Counted from the stretch's first letter, positions 24,126-38,138 are shown. The stretch: 64,000 bases of DNA from Doryteuthis pealeii (GCA_023376005.1 CM042151.1:82800478-82864477); one strand, 5' to 3'. Numbers and translations are program-made. Notes: generated from the sequence alone by a model not told the origin.

Positions 24126-27100
24126 TGATAATGTATAGCACATAAACTGAATAATATTTAAATCACTGCCATGTCAAAATATTAAAGGCATTAAGAATTA
24201 AATAAAATTTTTAAAAAAAGGCAAAAATAAAGTAATGTTACTTTAAGAAACATTAATATCAAAGATAAAAATATTTTAATCTGGAAAAAATAGTAAATCA
24301 AGATTTTACACTTTAATGAAAACTACATACCATGTTTAAGTGCGACGACTTTAGGCAAAACAGTAAAATGGTATGATAAATTGAATTGATTATACACTCA
24401 AATATTCATCAATCATGAAATACAATATATATTAATATATATATTATGTATATACTAATGTATATATATATATTAATGTATAAATTAATCAAGGAATATA
24501 TAAATACTAGCTAAAGTACCCGGTCCATGACCGACTAAAAAAAATAGGAATACCAAAGAGTGAGTAAAAAAGAGATAGGTATACCCAATTTCGATTCATT
24601 TTTTTAATATCTCATAAAATAAAATAGGGATGGGTAGACCTCGTAAAAAAATATTCCCCTAATATATTTTTCGTGAAAAACGACCATTAATTGATTTTTC
24701 ATAGTATTTTAAAAATCCTCTTGTCGTAAGTTGTTTTTGCTACGTAAAATTTCAGTGTATTTAACGGTGCAAAAATGAAAACATTGTTTGTCAATCAATT
24801 TTTCATTATTTCTGACTGAAAATTTAAAAAAATCCTCAGTAGTTGTTTAATGTATCTTCTTCAACTAAAAATATTTCAAGATGATAATTAATTTTTTGGC
24901 AAGTTTCATTGTTTAAAATATAGGATGGGGTAAATTTCACTGGAAAAATTGGTGGTAACTAATAAGAGATAATTATTTATCATTTTTTTTAAATCACCGA
25001 GAATGTCTAATGAATAAACGGTAGAATAAATGTTATATTCGAGACGACACTAATAGAATGAATTAAAAGTGATTTCTAAAGTTTTTTAAAGATGTTAATA
25101 AATGATTAAAAGAAACTCGAGATCTCTTAGTTAAATAATTTTTTATATAACAAAATTTGGGTCTTTTTTTTTCTGGGTCACCCTGTATATAGGTGATATG
25201 AATATGATTTGATTTTTCGTTAAAACAAATACTTTTGCAGTCCGAAGCGAAATAAATTTTTTTCTAACTCGCTACTAAAAAATAATTCAATTGATAAAGA
25301 CTCATACAAATTATATATTGAGCAAGATTATTTTCTCTTTTTTCTCATGAAAAGTTTCACCTGAAACTCCAGTAGTTTTTAATTGCTTGATAAGTTAAAT
25401 ACATTGTAATTATTTCTTTTGATATATTTTTTGTACATGACAATTCAAATCTAGTTCTTAACGATAAAAAGAATGCAATATCTATTTTTGCTTATTTTAA
25501 AACGTTTCATTAGTTCTCTAAACTATTAAACTTTTTTAACCATTAGTATTAATTAACAAAACAACTCGTTTTAATTATTTTTTTATGCATTATACAACCC
25601 CGTTATCACATTGAACTCTGTCTTTATTTGTGACAAATTCTGACAAATCATTAATTTTTACAAAAATGTAAACCCCCGAGTTAAAACTTTGCGTCATCCT
25701 ACACACCACACCACCTCTGTTTTAACAAGAATTTATCAGAATTTCGTAATATTTCTTGGTGTGCATTGACAAACCCATATTTTAATTAAAGTTAAATAGT
25801 ACAAGTTCGGTAATACCAATAAAAGTTGCAAGTTCCAAAATCTACCCCCGATAAAAATAAATAACATAATTTTTAGAAGTTTAAAACCATTATTAATCAA
25901 AAAACAAATCTTAATTTTACTGTTTTAGATAAGATCATTATATTCAAAGGTTTTGTTGTGGCAAAGCCATTCTTCGAATACTGGAGTATCTAATTCTTTT
26001 TCTTCGTTATTTGCCTTGCTTTGAATAAACAAAGGCCGAGCCTTTAATTGTAGAGTAAAACCCCATAATAGAATAGCTACCAGCAATCTATTCTCCTCTC
26101 AAGACCCTAATAAGCTTTTTTCCCAAATAATGTTCACAATTTGATTGAATGATCAATGATTAATTTATATCCCCCATAGAATTCCATAACATTAAACACT
26201 ATTAGACACATGGGCAGTGGTTCCTTATTACCATCGATATCAATGTTATGCAAAGATTTTAAATCTAGGACTGTTTTTTAGATTAACGTTAAGTACAACA
26301 ATTCTTCTCCCTTTATGTATCATTATATAACATAATATTGACATAAACATATAATATTATAATGGAAATAATTATAGGAAATATAAATTATACATTAAAA
26401 AAAATTTAATAATAATATGTATTTTATTACGGACTTTACAATCAATGACAGAATAACTAACACTTACTAACTACCTAACAGCATCACATAACTTTAATAA
26501 TTGAAATATAATATACTGTTAATAGAAAATTATTGATCAAGATTTCAACTTTAATAATAAATACACTTACATCAAACTAGCAGACAATTGATGCAAGATA
26601 TGTAATAAGCTTGGGTATATTATACTCTTAAATAATATTGAAAATTAATATTATATTTTTCAACCTCCTTTCAATTTTCATTAAATATATTATATAATAA
26701 ATTATAATGCTAAAATAACACATATATTAATTAAATATAAGAAATTAGATAATATTTTAGACTTGAAAGCATTGCATCCTATGCATTTTATATAATATAT
26801 TTTATGAGTCCAGAAATTAGTCTTACCAATGCGTGTAATAAAAAAAATGAAAAACGAATTATTATAATTCTTTACGATTTCAACGCGTAAACTTATACCC
26901 AGATGATAATATTCTAAACATGCTGTATACTGCGTCCCTTATTGGTGCGTTTCTTTTTTTTCTGTGATTTTAATATCTCATTCATATTATTATCTTTACC
27001 TCGTTAAATATACCAGCCAGATATCTTTGTGTTTTATGCTTGTTTTTAACCTACACAAGTCCTCACTGTCTTCAGTCGTCACTACCCACCTTGTTCCAAT

Positions 27101-27399
27101 CAATTTCAAATTTTCTTATCTCACTAACTTTATCTAATACAATTGTTATTTGAGTATACATGATATTTATTTATTTATATATATCCAATCTAATTTGTTT
27201 TTTAATAATTTTGTTTTAAAAAATTGATTCCCTTGACTACCAAAGTATACTTTTTTTAAATCCAAAGACTAAAAACCATCATTTATCTCTATTCATGTAC
27301 TCAAGCCATTGTAATTGCCTGTCTTAAACATTTATAAAACAAAGCTACTTATAATCAAAGTGCAGTATATATTTATTATCCTATACTGATATATAATAA

Positions 27400-29150
27400 T
27401 TACTATGAATATTAAATTTCCTGTAATATATAGAATTATAAACTATCGAATTAGAGACTATACTTTATGACCTATGGTTTGCTACATATTCATATATGTG
27501 AGCGCAATGTTAATAGAAGACTTAGTTATTCTACTATCGCTACATAATTTACCCCATTAATACATAGCATACACCTATCATATCAAGCGAGTACCATAAC
27601 TCAATGACTCTCGCAGCTTAATTCCCATCTGTAAATGTATCCTAAACACCAAATTATCTCTCTATTCATGAGACACACTAATCTCCCTCTCTCCAATTAT
27701 CTATTCCCTCAGGGCTAGCGCATCTTCTTTCGTCCTTTCTATGCAATCACAGCCACATTAATCACACTATAGTCTTCAGTTCTTTACTCACTGCACTGTA
27801 TCAGTATTGTCCACTTGGAATATTAGAACCCTCAATTCTCTTTTTTCTCTACTGGTGTTTATATATCTCTCTTCATCACTTCATGCATGTTTACTATATC
27901 CTTTGTCCTCCAGCATGCCCATGCCATAATCTCTTTACTCTGTTTCTCTACTCCAGCCATCATGTCTAATAATTTAATAAGACGACTCAGCTGTACCTAT
28001 AATCTCATCTTCTACCCTATGTTGAGCTGTTCTACGAACTTACGTTCATCAAACTGCCTCGCCTCATGCTGTCTATTATTATAGTTCGCACCTCCCAACT
28101 CCTAATGCTTATTCCGAGCGCCCTACCCATTTAGATCATCACCTATGCTAGATGCAGACCATTACCCAGCAACACCTCTATATCCACCAAGTACTATATG
28201 ACTACAGCCTGAAAGATGTCCTTTAGCTTCGTCAGTAATCAGACTTCCACTATGACAGACAATTTCGTTTGTGCCAATCCCATTACCTTTCCTATTCGTG
28301 TAGTTATATCGTTCATCTGTGGATGACATCTTATCTAATCGGACGTGAATTGTTCTACTAGCTTAAGCTTACGCGTCAACTGGAGATTTCCTTTCTTTAA
28401 GCTCATAACTCTGTTTGCAAGTTCATACATCGCAGGCCGATGCTTTTTGCTGCTCCTCCAGGCTATAGCAGTAGTGGTCTTCAGCCCCTGTCCTGGTTCC
28501 TGTATCTGCAAATAAAGTGCCCTGATTCATCAGTCATTAAGTCTGCATCTTTTACTTGTCTGTGCCAGGATATCTCCTGCTTCTTTGCCATTTTTCTAGT
28601 TATGGCAAACCACCTAATTTCTTTTTAATCGGATTCTAAAGACTGTTCGGTTACATACGTCTACGGCTCATAAATATAATATTATAGCGTGCCAATGTAT
28701 CACTTAGTATGACTTCCCACGGCGACGAATGTCAAAAAATCCGTATCCCATAGACCATCACAATGCCTCATACCCTATGAATCTGGAGCATACCATTGCT
28801 CTTAGTATCTCTTGTTAGAGCTCATTCTATAGCGTCGTAATTCATTTGGGGAACCACTTATGCCAATCAGTATTTGTCCATTTCCGATCTATTGTACTAG
28901 AATTCATAATCTTTGAGAATAATCTTACGAATCAGTAATGTTGCCTCAAATTTTTGCTCGAACCCCTCTATAAATGCGTCGTACAGTCAGAGATTCTGAG
29001 AGTTGTGACCTATTTCCGGAACCATTTTGTTTTTCCTACGAGACTTTCTCTACTCGGGTCGATCGTTAGAAGAAGCATCTTATATATTCTTCAGCTGCTA
29101 GAGAATGGCACTAAGGTTATCCTCTGTAGTTAATGAAATATACATAAATA
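27400..29150. other. ~1.7-kb extra segment in A2, unclassified
   Basis: This stretch replaces the AT minisatellite that A1 has at the matching point, and it is less AT-rich than its surroundings. On the minus strand (about 28,505-28,625) one frame reads KKQEISWHRQVKDADLMTDE then SGHFICRYRNQDRG; in a shifted frame further on (near 28,265-28,345) it reads RLDKMSSTDERYNYTNRKGN. The amino-acid composition looks protein-coding rather than random, but I do not recognise the family. The sequence is probably noisy or decayed. Confidence 0.35.
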
Positions 29151-32100
29151 AAATATTGATATATAAAAATATGAATATATAGAAATATGAATATACTTAA
29201 CACATGACTATATATAAACTATGAAATTAAATAGACTATATATGAACCATATATATAAATATAGAAACTAATATACTACAACATAATATAAAAATTTGAA
29301 TTATATAAAAACATAATATATCATATTCACTATATACTAATAATATGAATTATAAATATGAATTCTAATATAAAACATGCATTTTCTTAGACTACAATCA
29401 TATATATAAAATGAAAATATAAATATGAATAATATAAACTGAATAATATAAGTATCACATATTAAATATAGAACAACTCTCAGTTAGAAATAAATATGAA
29501 GTTATATAAACCTGAAATATATATATTCATAATATAATATGATCTATATTAGAATATATATGCAATTAGAATAAATAAAACATGAATAATGAATGATGCA
29601 ATATAATATATCCAGTGCTTAAGAACGCTATCGCCGCTGACCATATTGTAGTATATATATCTTAAATAATATTATATAGTATATATATATGATGAAAAAT
29701 ATAAGAATAGATTATATTTTCATTATATATCTATCCATTATTAACTATAAGTGCCCACCGTACTGTTAGTCAAAAAACCAGATTAAAATGAATGAATAAT
29801 TGATATGTTATGGATTCACATCTCAATACTTAAAAGTCGACGAAATTGTAGGAAATTTCCCATAATAACTTCTACTTATATAAGAATTTATTATATTCAA
29901 CCTCCTAAAAAGTGTCACTGGTATAATTCTGATTATTTCATTAACTTAATTTCCCACACCTGATCTTGTCCCCAAATTTTTTTTCTCTATCTGTCCCGCC
30001 TAATCTTTTTCACTAGCCTTAAATACTAAACCTTCTAACCTAATGATGATGACATTTTATTTCACAAAATTATATGTATACTCACCATACAATATGAATA
30101 CATAGACAATGCAACAACGTGACGTCACCTGAACACTGAATGATTCTTTTTATTTTAAATGTTTTTAATTTCTAGTATTTAAACATAATTTTGACATATG
30201 TTACCATCAAACAATGATAATTACTTCCATATTATAAAAATTCTACGTACTTATCTTTTACGAATCGTGATACTATAATTATTGACCAAACATTTATTCT
30301 TCTTCTTAACTCGTTGATAATTTTGATCATGTAGCAAATTAAATATTTTTATAAAATTTTTCATTATATTCATACTCTATTTTTTTCTTTTCAATACAAT
30401 CATTCTTCTAACCATAGAACTCAACAAAATTATCAACTTATAGACTTCTCATGCGCAATAGTATCTCCAACACTTTACTAAAAGTTTAAATTAAATACTG
30501 TTTGATCAAAATGTTCAATGAATATATACAGGAAACTTTACACGGTTGAAAATCATCACATATCCAAACAGTTTAAAAAATCATTATCTTGTCAAGTGTT
30601 GGCATCAGCTTATTAACAAATTCTCATCACTGCAATACCAGAAGCAGCAAAACAATTTTCTTCAAAATCTATTATTAGATTTTCAACGTATCACTTTGAA
30701 ACGTTAATTATATGGTCTATCTCATCAAACCAACTGATTACTTCTATATAAATTTCTATGCATTATCTTTCTTGTACAATTATGCTTATAATTATTGAAC
30801 ATACATTCGTTATTTTCTTAAAAGTTGGAACTACGATTTTGCATTCAGTAAAGGACGTACAAACTATTTTCTAATGTTTTTATAATAATCTGTTCTTTTG
30901 TTTCACAGAGTAAGATAATATCCTTTCTAAAAATGTAACATCAGCAACATTTCATAATACAAGATTTCATCATAACATGCAAAGATACTAGTGAAAAGTA
31001 AATGATTCATTAACAGTGTGGGTCAGAATTTTTCACAGAACTTCCTTGAAATATACATAAACTTATACGGATTGAATAAAATCTTTTTCTTTTCAAAGGA
31101 TCACCTTTTAACAAAATTCTCATTTAAAAAGTCACATCGCAATACACAAGCATAAAACAAATTTTCTTTCAAAAAGTGGGATTAGATTTTCTAAGGATCA
31201 ACTTACACAACGATAACGTTTGAAATCACACACAAAGAAAAAAATTTTTCTTGTCAAAGCTGTGATCAACCATTTACAAAATTCCCTATTTAAAAAATAC
31301 TTACGAAATATATACTTTAAACCGAAGATAAAATCCATTTGAACCAATTGTGGTTTCAACATATTCATGAAATTTTCATTTCAAAGACTCATACGAATAC
31401 ATAAAAAAAGAAGCCAATTTCTTCAGTTTCCATCATCCTTTCATCAGATTAAGTAGGGAAGCCAGTCACCAGCAAAAAAGAATTACTGAAACGAAGAAAA
31501 CATTTATCTTTTTAGATGATTGTTAAGTAAAATATCATAATTTCATTAAATTAGAATTTACAAAATTCTAAGTTTAAAATATATTTTTTCAGAAAGCCAT
31601 TATGAATTTTAAGGATTCCATTTTGTGTGGATCTTTAGTGCAGAATTCAGAAAGTGAAAACAAATATTCTTGATAGATTTTTATGAATTATCTCCCCTGA
31701 TTTTAGCTCTATAAAACGCCCGTCCAATGATCACTGAATAACAATTTTAGTTTTTTATTCAACCAAGGAAACAGTATTTTCCCCCGTTTTCTAATATAAT
31801 GTTGCTCTGAAGATAAATCAGAGGAAAAAAACGAAAAGAAGTAAGTATAACGTCACATTCTTCCGTTTATTTTTACAACTATAAATATACACTTAACGAA
31901 AGACTTAACCAAAGTCAGATGGACAAAACTTTATATTATCGTTCAAATCTTTGCGGGTTTTGTTAAAAGAACAATTAGAGAACATTTTATAGTTTTCTTA
32001 TTTTTACACTATATAAACGACTTATGAAATTTCATTTTTTTTATAAAGGGTATAAATTCAAAACAAATTTTTCCTTTTTATTTTTCAAAATATCAAGATC

Positions 32101-34013
32101 CATTTCGTAAATATCAAAATCCATTTGCACAAAAAATGAAATCCAATGTTTTCATATGTCGTTTCTTTAAAAAAAAAAATAACATCCTTTTCCAAAAATA
32201 TAAAATCCAAATTTGAATTTACTTGTATTTTAGAAATAGATCTTAATTCGGTTAGAATGCTATATGTTAACGTTGCGATACACTACGCCATATAGTTGAA
32301 GAATTTATCAAAACTAATGAAATTTCGCGAAATATTCAAAGCCCGTATTCGTACATGCTAAATTCTATTGAATTTATTTTGGTAAAGTGAAAACTCCGTA
32401 CAAATCGTTCTCGATGGTTTTGGGTGAATTAATGAGGAAGATTTAAAAGGATACTATTCAAACATTTGTAGGAACTGCTCAAATGGTTTGATACTTCGGG
32501 ATTTTTATTAATATTTTTATTTGAAGTACCAGTGAGTACATTCTGGACATTATGCCCCTCCCCTCATGGGAGATTATACCTTTCCCATTGGTAATACCCA
32601 ACCAACGGGTATACGTCTGGTCACTGCGCCTTTCCCTCAACAGGTAATGGTACTTCTGTGTCGTTGAGTTTTAGACCCCTGCTTTAATATATGTCATTTT
32701 GTCCCTGAACAATGTCCTATTCATGTTTGAAAAAAGGTTTATTTAAAAGTTATATTATTTACATGTATATATTTTTCATGCTAAAAATTTAGAGTTTATA
32801 TCTTAAGCAAAGAGTCTCATTATATCTGCGAAGAACGATATATCAAAAATGGATTTCATATTTTGGAAATGTACTTTAATATTTTTTAAAAAAAGGGACG
32901 CAATGTCTTTTGAATTTTATTTCTTCAGAAATGGATCTGATCATTTTTGAAAAGTCGACCAATGAAAGAATTGGATTTTATCTTTAAAAATAGATCTCAA
33001 TAATTCTCTACTTGTTATATAGAAAAGGATTGATATGCCGTAAAAACAAACAAAAAACCAACATAGAAATTTATCAATTACATTTACCGTCTAAATAAGA
33101 GAACGTTTTAGTTATTGGCATACATTTTTGCATTTATACTTAAATCCAAAAATTGTCTTCAACTCGCTAGGATTTACCCATCGGCTACGTTTCTTTTGTT
33201 TTTCCCTCCCCTAATCCCTTGGAAGTCGTCAAGTTGTGGCGGATTTGAAATAATATTTGTGACTTAAATGTAACTGCTTCCGAACAAAATATAAACTAAA
33301 TGACTGAAAGTAATAATACTGATTTAAACTCAGAATTAACTTGAAGTTACATTTTTGTGCTACTCTTATAGGCTTCAAATCTTTCCCAACATCCTATAAA
33401 AACTACTTTTTAACATAGATCTTGTTTACAAAATGTTTTAGTTATTTTATTCTATATGAATATATTGCCGACATATTTTTATTATAAAATATATTGCCAA
33501 AGTATTTTGATTAAAACTAGGATTTGCCAATTTTGTTGTCATATGCGTATTTTACAAAATGCCCCTCCCCACCATGATTGAGAAAAAAAAACAATTAATT
33601 AATTTTATGATACATCAGTTATTTTATTCCTTTTCTGATTTTTTCTTTGATCCCCCCTCTTATTTTGGGGGCGCAAAATATCGGTGGGTTATGTACTTTT
33701 GAAACTAGTTACAGTATAAATAAAAAGACAAAAGACCGAAAAAGAAGAGAAATTTAAGGAAGCCACTCCGGTAGAAAATAAATCCCGAAAATCGGAAAAT
33801 TAGATATAAAAATAGATAAAATAAAATTCTAATATTTAGTGATTTTTTTTTTTAATTGGTTTCTAAATATATGTGAAAAAAATTATACATCAATATTTTT
33901 CTGTCTAAAAAGGTGGGGGCTTAACTTTTCAAATGAGTTTTCTCGAAAAATTATTAGATAACAAAAATAAAGCAGACTAGTTATTAAATAAAGATTTTTT
34001 AGAATCAAAAAAT

Positions 34014-34316
34014 TTGAAATTCAAAAGTAGGCGTTTAATAGTATTATCTGCGTTATTCGGACTATTGTCCTCAACTTTATTGTTATCTGTACAACGTTTC
34101 GGCCGATATGCCCTCCGGCTTTCTTTAGGTATTTCATTTCGGACTCGGAACCTTCTTTTCGGGAACTTTTCTTGTCGTAGTGAGGAACCTTCTTGTCGTA
34201 ATGGGAGCCATCACGGAACTTTGAACCTAACCCTTTATTCAGTCCACGGGGTACCCTGTTCTCATTTCGCTAACTATAGCTGGGGTAGGAGCTGTGTTAA
34301 TTATTTTTCTATGTAA
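34014..34316 (+). other. Open frame in left palindrome arm, doubtful
   Basis: A 100-codon frame begins MKFKSRRLIVLSALFGLLSS, with a hydrophobic N-terminal stretch (residues about 8-27), then Arg/Ser-rich sequence derived from a 21-base minisatellite. The mirror frame at 34,814-35,101 on the minus strand matches for the first 42 residues. I recognise no family. It may be only an open stretch of repeat DNA. Confidence 0.2.
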
Positions 34317-34320
34317 CTGC

Positions 34321-34403
34321 CGCTGTAGGATTGAACCTGGAATCCAGAGATAACTGTCACTTATAACTGTCTTAACCTAACTACCTTATCCACTAGGCCA
34401 TGT
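34321..34403 (-). mobile_element. tRNA-Arg-like SINE head, left arm
   Basis: Read on the minus strand, ATGGCCTAGTGGATAAGG closely resembles the D-arm/A box of animal tRNA-Arg, and CCAGGTTCAATCCTACAG carries the B box. It is the mirror of the element at 34,683. An acceptor-stem match is lacking. Confidence 0.7.
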
Positions 34404-34483
34404 GTCCAATTGGACAATAAATGAGAACAGGATACCCCCATTGACTGAATAAAGGGTTATGTTCAAAATTCGTGATGGCTCCC

Positions 34484-34612
34484 GATTACGACAAGAAGTT
34501 TCCCGACTACGACAAGAAAGTTTCAGCCGATATGGCATCCAGGTATTTCTTCGAACTCTGGAACTTTCTTGTCGTAGTCGGGAAACTTCTTGTCGTAATC
34601 GGGAGCCATCAC
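34484..34612. repeat. Palindrome centre with ~21-base minisatellite
   Basis: Units of the type CCCGACTACGACAAGAAGTTT are repeated on each side of a 36-base loop, so the centre is itself a strong hairpin (34,475-34,525 with 34,561-34,612). Related units (TTCCCGAGTCCAAAATG, CTCCGAAAAGAAGG) continue at 34,140-34,205 and 34,895-34,980, with more units in the right arm. The loop resembles a shortened form of the adjacent GCCGATATGCCCTCCGG module. Confidence 0.8.
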
Positions 34613-34682
34613 GGAATTTTGAACCTAACCCTTTATTCAGTCAATGGGGGTATCCTGTTCTCATTTATTGTCCAATTGGACA

Positions 34683-34770
34683 CATGGCCTAGTGGATAAG
34701 GTAGTTAGGTTAAGACAGTTATAAGTGACAGTTATCTCTGGATTCCAGGTTCAATCCTGACAAGCGGCAG
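34683..34770 (+). mobile_element. tRNA-Arg-like SINE head, right arm
   Basis: ATGGCCTAGTGGATAAGG (A box) and CCAGGTTCAATCCTGAC (B box) are spaced about 60 bases apart. The first motif is close to the GGCCTAATGGATAAGG of canonical tRNA-Arg (from general knowledge). It is an inverted pair with 34,321-34,403 around the palindrome centre. Confidence 0.7.
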
Positions 34771-34813
34771 TTACATAGAAAAATAATTAACACAGCTCCT
34801 ACCCCAGCTATAG

Positions 34814-35101
34814 TTAGCGGAATGAGAACAGGGTACCCCGTGGACTGAATAAAGGGTTAGGTTCAAAGTTCCGTGATGGCTCCCGGTTACGACAAGAAGG
34901 TTCCTCACTACGACAAGAAAGTTCCCGACTCCGAAAAGAAGGCTCCCTAGTCCGAAAAGAAGGTTCCCGAGTCCAAAATGAAATACCTAAAGAAAGCCGG
35001 AGGGCATATCGGCCGAAACGTTGTACAGATAACAATAAAGTTGAGGACAATAGTCCGAATAACGCAGACAATACTATTAAACGCCTACTTTTGAATTTCA
35101 A
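34814..35101 (-). other. Open frame in right palindrome arm, doubtful
   Basis: 95 codons, the mirror of 34,014-34,316, identical over the first 42 residues and then different in minisatellite unit number. It has no recognised domain. Confidence 0.2.
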
Positions 35102-38100
35102 ATTTTTTGATTCTAAAAAATCTTTATTTAATAACTAGTCTGCTTTATTTTTGTTATCTAATAATTTTTCGAGAAAACTCATTTGAAAAGTTAAGCCCCC
35201 ACCCTTTTAGACAGAAAAATATTGATGTATAATTTTTTTCACGTATATTTAGACAATTAAAAAAAAAATCACTAAATATTAGAATTTTATTTTATCTATT
35301 TTTATATTTAATTTTCCGATTTTCGGTATTTATTTTCTACCGGAGTGGCTTCCTTAAATTTTCTCCTTTTCATTTTGGTCTTTTGTCTTTTTATTTATAC
35401 TGTAACTAGTTTCAAAAGTACATAACCCCACCGATATTTTGCCCCCCAAAATAAGAGGGGGGGGGGTCAAAGAAAAAATCAGAAAGGAATAAAATAACTG
35501 ATGTATCATAAAATTAATTAATTGTTTTTTTTTTCAATCATGGTGGGGAGGGGCATTTTGTAAAATACTCATATGACAACAAAATTGGTAAATCCTAGTT
35601 TTAATCAAAATACTTTGGCAATATATTTTATAATAAAAATATGTCGGCAATATATTCATATAGAATAAAATAACTAAAACATTTTGTAAACAAGATCTAT
35701 GTTAAAAAGTAGTTTTTATACGATGTTGGGTAAAGATTTGAAGCCTATACAGAGTAGCACAAGAATGTAAGTTCAAGTTAATTCTGAGTTTAAATCAGTA
35801 TTATTACTTTCAGTCATTTAGTTTATATTTTGTTCGGAAGCAGTTACATTTAAGTCACAAATATTATTTCAAATCCGCCACAACTTGACGACTTCCAAGG
35901 GATTAGGGGAGGGAAAAACAAAAGAAACGTAGCCGATGGGTAAATCCTAGCGAGTTGAAGACAATTTTTGGATTTAAGTATAAATGCAAAAAGTATGCCA
36001 ATAACTAAAACGTTCTCTTATTTAGACGGTAAATGTAATTGATAAATTTCTATGTTGGTTTTTTGTTGTTTTTACGGCATATCAATCCTTTTCTATATAA
36101 CAAGTAGAGAATTATTGAGATCTATTTTTAAAGATAAAATCCAATTCTTTCATTGGTCGACTTTTCAAAAATGATCAGATCCATTTCTGAAGAAATAAAA
36201 TTCAAAAGACATTGCGTCCCTTTTTTTAAATATTAAAGTACATTTCCAAAATATTAAATCCATTTTTGATATATCTTCTTCGCATTCTAAATTTTTAGCA
36301 TGAAAATATATACATGTAAATAATATAACTTTTAAATAAATCTTTTTCAAACATGAATAGGACATTGTTTAGGGACAAAATGACATATATTAACGCAGGG
36401 GTCTAAAACTCAACGACACAGAAGTACCATTACCTGTTGAGGGAAAGGCGCAGTGACCACACGTATACCCGTTGGTTGGGTATTACCAATGGGAAAGGTA
36501 TAATCTCCCATGAGGGAGGGGCATAATGTCCAGAATGTACTCACTGGTACTTCAAATAAAAATATTAATAAAAATCCCGAAGTATCAAACCATTTGAGCA
36601 GTTCTTACAAATGTTTGAATAGTATCCTTTTAAATCTTCTTCATTAATTCACCCAAAACCATCGAGAACGATTTGTACGGAGTTTTCACTTTACCAAAAA
36701 CAAATTCAATAGAATTTAGCATGTACGAATGGCTTTGAATATTTCGCGAAATTTCATTAGTTTTGATAAATTCTTCAACTATATGGCGTAGTGTATCGCA
36801 ACGTTAACATATAGCATTCTAACCGAATTAAGATCTATTTCTAAAATACAAGTAAATTCAAATTTGGATTTTATATTTTTGGAAAAGGATGTTATTATTT
36901 TTTTTTAAAGAAACGACATATGAAAACATTGGATTTCATTTTTTGTGCAAATGGATTTTGATATTTACGAAATGGATCTTGATATTTTGAAAAATAAAAA
37001 GAAAGAATTTTGGAATTTATACCCTTTATTAAAAAAAAATGAAATTTCATAAGTCGTTTTATATAGTGTAAAAATAAGAAAACTATAGAATGTTCTCTAA
37101 TTTTTCTTTTAACAAAACGCGCAAAGATTGCACGATAATATAAAGTTTTGTCCATCTGACTTTGGTTAAAGTCTTTCGTTAATTTATATTTATAGTTGTA
37201 AAATAAACGGAAGAATGTGACGTTATACTTACTTTTTCGTTTTCTTTCCTCTGATTTATCTTCAGAGCAACATTATATTAGAAAACGGGGGAAAATACTG
37301 TTTCCTTGTTGAATAAAAAACTAAAATTGTTATTCAGTGATCATTGGACGGGCGTTTTATAGAGCTAAAATCAGGGGAGATAATTCATAAAAATCTATCA
37401 AGAATACTTTGTTTTCACTTTCTGAATTCTGCACTAACGATCCACATAAAATGGAATCCTTAAAATTCATAATGGCTTTCTGAAGAAAAATATATTTTAA
37501 ACTTAGAATTTTGTAAATTCTAATTTAATGAAATCATATGATATTTTACTTAACAATCATCTAAAAAGATAAATGTTTTCTTCGTTTCAGTAATCTTTTT
37601 TGCTGGTGACTGGCTTCCCTACTTAATCTGATGAAAGGATGATGGCTGTTGGTGTTAGTCGAAACTTCAGAAGCAACGGAAAAGAAACCAAGTGACCAAT
37701 ATGACTCTAAGGAAAAGACGACAGTAGTTCTCCGACTTTATCAGACTAACTGCGAGTAAAACACAGAAAACTAAAATTGAATGTCTCCTCTACAGAATAG
37801 ATTGCATTCAACGTGATAGTTCGAAATTCCGAGGAAAAAAATTATTTATTATTATAAAGATTAAATATAAATATTATAATACGTGTTAATCTGATAATTA
37901 TGAAGTAGAGAAGAATTAGCTAATATAGAGGATGATTCTTAGTAGTCCTTACGTATATTTCAAATTATTTTCTCGTGGAAATTATTACAGCTAGACAAGG
38001 AGACTTATACAAGTTAAAATCATTAATATTCTATCTGTTAATTAGACAAAACAATTTTTTTTTGAAAACTTATATGATCTATACAGAAACGGTAACAACG

Positions 38101-38138
38101 ACAACATAATCCAAGTATTGAGACTTGGCAAGTTCCTA

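Larger units (their letters stand above)
19970..31420 (+). repeat. Block A2, second direct copy of A1 (increasingly noisy)
   Basis: Order and orientation match A1 throughout. From 20 to 25.6 kb differences are chiefly loss of one to three bases (for example AACTACGCC for ACACTACGCC near 20,452). From 25.6 to 31.4 kb substitutions and indels become so frequent that only anchors align, such as ATATCAATG near 26,238, CAATGCGTGTAATAA near 26,836, and GTTAAAAAATCATTATCTTG-like sequence near 30,570. It ends at about 31,420, inside the decayed zinc-finger region, and joins the palindrome arm. Confidence 0.85.
31425..37650. repeat. Large palindrome, arms about 3.1 kb
   Basis: 31,425-34,524 is the reverse complement of 34,561-37,650, with a spacer of about 36 bases centred near 34,542. 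Checks include the CCCCTCCCCACCATGATTG segment (33,562, inverted near 35,540), the CCACTTAGGCCATG-type tRNA-like heads near the centre, and the AAGTAGGGAAGCCAGTC segment (31,451, inverted near 37,612). Arms differ by scattered substitutions (for example AATCCCGAAAATC against AATACCGAAAATC) as well as indels. The right arm continues into block X2, while the left arm ends at A2. Confidence 0.9.

Noticed and set aside
34014..35101. Pair of mirrored genes in the palindrome
   Set aside because: The frames are open mainly because of a 21-base minisatellite and are alike only over the first 42 codons; no domain or expression signal.
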